Assembly: GCF_002556635.1 (NCBI RefSeq)
Contig: NZ_MWMO01000006.1
Coordinates: 124,001 to 188,000 of the forward strand
Source: Novosphingobium sp. PC22D
GTDB taxonomy: Bacteria; Pseudomonadota; Alphaproteobacteria; Sphingomonadales; Sphingomonadaceae
Reading direction: 5' to 3'
DNA length: 64,000 bases
The notes beneath the pieces were generated by a model that was not told where the DNA came from, did not search any database, and saw only the letters and a program-made list of their open reading frames with translations. Positions 62,088-64,000 of this stretch are shown piece by piece; the stretch's first letter is position 1; the number at the start of each line of letters is the position of its first letter. The translations under genes were made by a program, and so were the position numbers.

Positions 62088-64000
62088 TCAGGCCTCCACC
62101 GCTACGGCTTCGGACTCGCGCCGCTCCTCGCGGCGCTCGCACTGCTCACAATGATCGCGGTGGTCGCAGTCGCACAGCAGCACGCCGATGTCGTTCACGC
62201 CCGGGTCGTTGACGAGGATCTTGGGATAGTGCGCCGGATTGGTCAGCGTGTAGATGCGTCCGGCGCGTTCATCGAGAATGTCCTCGCAGCCGGTGATCTC
62301 CGAATGGGTGAGGAAGAGGATGAGCTGCGAGCTCTGCTCAGCCGCTAAGCGCAGCACCTCGCGTTTCACATAGCCGCTCATCATGCCGAGCGGCGTGTCG
62401 ATGACGTTGGGCGCCTCCACTTCGCTGACCTTGGTCAGCGCCAGAATGAAGGCGATGGTCAAGGCACGCCGTGACGCTCCGTTGAGATCCTGGGACGGGT
62501 CCAACGGATTATCGAAGCGACCGAATACGACGATCCGGAAATCCGGCGTGATCTCCGCCCGGGCGATGATCGAGCGCTGCGAGGGATCGGCGCCGATCAT
62601 GTCGAGGAACAGCGTGTTCATTCGCTCACCGACCTTGTGCAGCTCGGTCGTCTTCATCGTCTCGAGCGCGTTGGTCAATATCTGTTGCAGGTCGTGCGCG
62701 ACCTCCAGTTCGGCGCTGATCTTCGCGCCGCGTTCGTCATGCTGGAGCAGCTTCTTCCGCAGCTCCTCGGCCGCCTCGATGTCCTTGCGATTGGTATCGA
62801 GGAAGCCGTCATATTTGACTTCCTTGCCGTGAGCGTCCTTCGCCTGCTCCCGATAACGATCACGGGTCGCCTTAAGCTGCTGGATATCGACGTCTGGAAG
62901 CGCGGCGATCTTGGCATCGATAGCCGCCTCCTGCTCGCCCAGATCACGGTGGCGCTTGTTGGCGCGCTGCCGCCGCTCGAACACAGCGCTGAACTCGCCC
63001 GACCAGCCATCGCCCTCGATCGGCCGCAGCAGATCTTGTGCGCCATAATAGAGCGCCGTCACCTTTTCCTGGATGGCGTCCGAGGCCCGGCTGTCGTCGA
63101 TCAGCTTCTGAATGTTTGCGCGTCGCTGCTGGCCCTCGGGATCGTTCGGATCGAGGCTCTCGCCGCAGATACAGCGGGGTTGATTCAGCCGATCATCGAG
63201 GACAGGGATCGTCTCACCGGGAATCTTACCCTGCTCATGCAGCTTGTCGAGCACCGCCTTCGCCTTCTCGAACGGCTCGGCGAGGAGCGCCTTTCCTAGC
63301 AGAATGCTCTTGAACAAATTGGCATGATCACGCGCCGCTTGGCCCGCATCTTTCTCGGCCGCGATCTTGCCCGCCGCAGCCTTTTTCCGTTCGGCTTCGA
63401 GTTCTTCGCGATTGCCCTTGCGCAGCGCGTCCGACAGCCGGCGATCCGCCCGCCTCGGCAAGATCCTCCAATTTGAGGCGTGCCTCTTTCGCCTCCTTAT
63501 GCTGGCGTTCGAGTTCGGGCGTTTGCTCCTGCAAGGCCGTGAGTTTCTCCGAGACGGTCTTCAGCTCGCGTTGCGCGCCGGCGTCGGCGCGGACCTTCTG
63601 ATTGAGCTCGGCGCTGACCTTGCGCGTATGCGCTAGCGCTTCCTCGACGACCCCGAGGCCGAGCAGCGACCGGATCGCGCCCTCGACCCGCTTCATCTGA
63701 TCGCCGCGGTTTCCCTCGATGAAGCTGAGCGCGCGATCGCCGTCGGTGAAGAAGACCTCGCGTAGCTCGCGCGGCAGATGGGGCCGGATATGGGCCTCGG
63801 GATTGTCGACCGGCGGCGTTCCGGTTGCGTTCAACTGGAACAACTTGACGTTCGCTGATCCTCGCTCGAATTCGCCGCCTTTCACTGTCTCGGTGACATA
63901 GCGCAGCAGGCGGTAGCGGCGCGGTCCGGTCTTCGTAGGAACCTCGTAATCGACTTCGACCGACACATTCACGCTGGTTCGCGTGCCCGTCGCCGCGTCC
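62088..64000 (-). pseudogene. DndD/SMC-like ATPase, frameshifted, 5' end outside window
   Basis: An SMC-type ABC ATPase that continues past the window edge, so its Walker A is not visible. Frame 1 (64000 to about 63450) encodes HIRPHLPRELREVFFTDGD and a coiled coil. Frame 2 (about 63455 to 62088) encodes a second coiled coil, a CICGE zinc-hook-like turn (the only CxC of a full CxxC pair), an ABC signature-like NGASRRALTIAFILAL and Walker B PNVIDTPLG. The C-terminus has a cysteine/histidine cluster (LCDCDHRDHCEQCERR). The two frames join at a GCGGGCGG run where one extra base is enough to explain the break. Either a true lesion or a sequencing error is possible. Confidence 0.72.

Overview
The window is high-GC alphaproteobacterial DNA. 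The plasmid core (ParA, ParB and an RPA-type RepA next to a tyrosine recombinase) and the accessory families (DUF736, DUF3768, strawberry-notch helicase, ArdC) point to a large sphingomonad plasmid (Sphingobium, Novosphingobium or Sphingopyxis type). That host is inferred from gene content. No rRNA, tRNA, CRISPR array or intact insertion sequence was seen.

Positions 1-38,280 hold a stress and low-oxygen metabolism island. It has an acyltransferase fragment, PEP synthase, a sigma factor followed by cyclopropane fatty acid synthase, a lycopene-cyclase-like membrane protein and an ABC1 kinase, then a two-TM ion channel, a 2731-residue cyclic beta-1,2-glucan synthase coupled to a tandem universal stress protein, an ATP-grasp-like protein, a slipin, a NifX-like protein and an archaeal-type (type II) GAPDH. 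Small His-rich or membrane proteins, a Crp/Fnr regulator with FNR-like cysteines, an SPW-repeat protein, a pyruvate:ferredoxin oxidoreductase operon, phosphoglycerate kinase, an alcohol dehydrogenase, a second universal stress protein and a DUF305 lipoprotein follow. At least five Fnr-like boxes precede genes here, so much of the island may be one oxygen-responsive regulon.

Positions 38,288-45,015 are the replication and partition core: tyrosine recombinase with an adjacent dif-like 11-6-11 site, an RHE_PE00001-like protein, an iteron origin, and a leftward parA-parB-repA operon with two parS-like palindromes. Positions 45,086-59,288 run rightward as a plasmid accessory block: toprim protein, methylase/strawberry-notch helicase, DUF433/DUF5615 toxin-antitoxin, a long ParB-like protein, a GHKL ATPase, ArdC and several small DUF proteins. 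A G-rich leader element recurs 13-60 bases before six of these genes. The block resembles the leading region of conjugative plasmids, although no relaxase or transfer gene is visible.

Positions 59,628-64,000 contain a leftward four-gene set that looks like an anti-phage island: a DndD/SMC-like ATPase (frameshifted and cut by the window edge), a 148-residue unknown, a DUF262 protein and a SIR2 protein. I do not recognise this exact combination as a named defence system.
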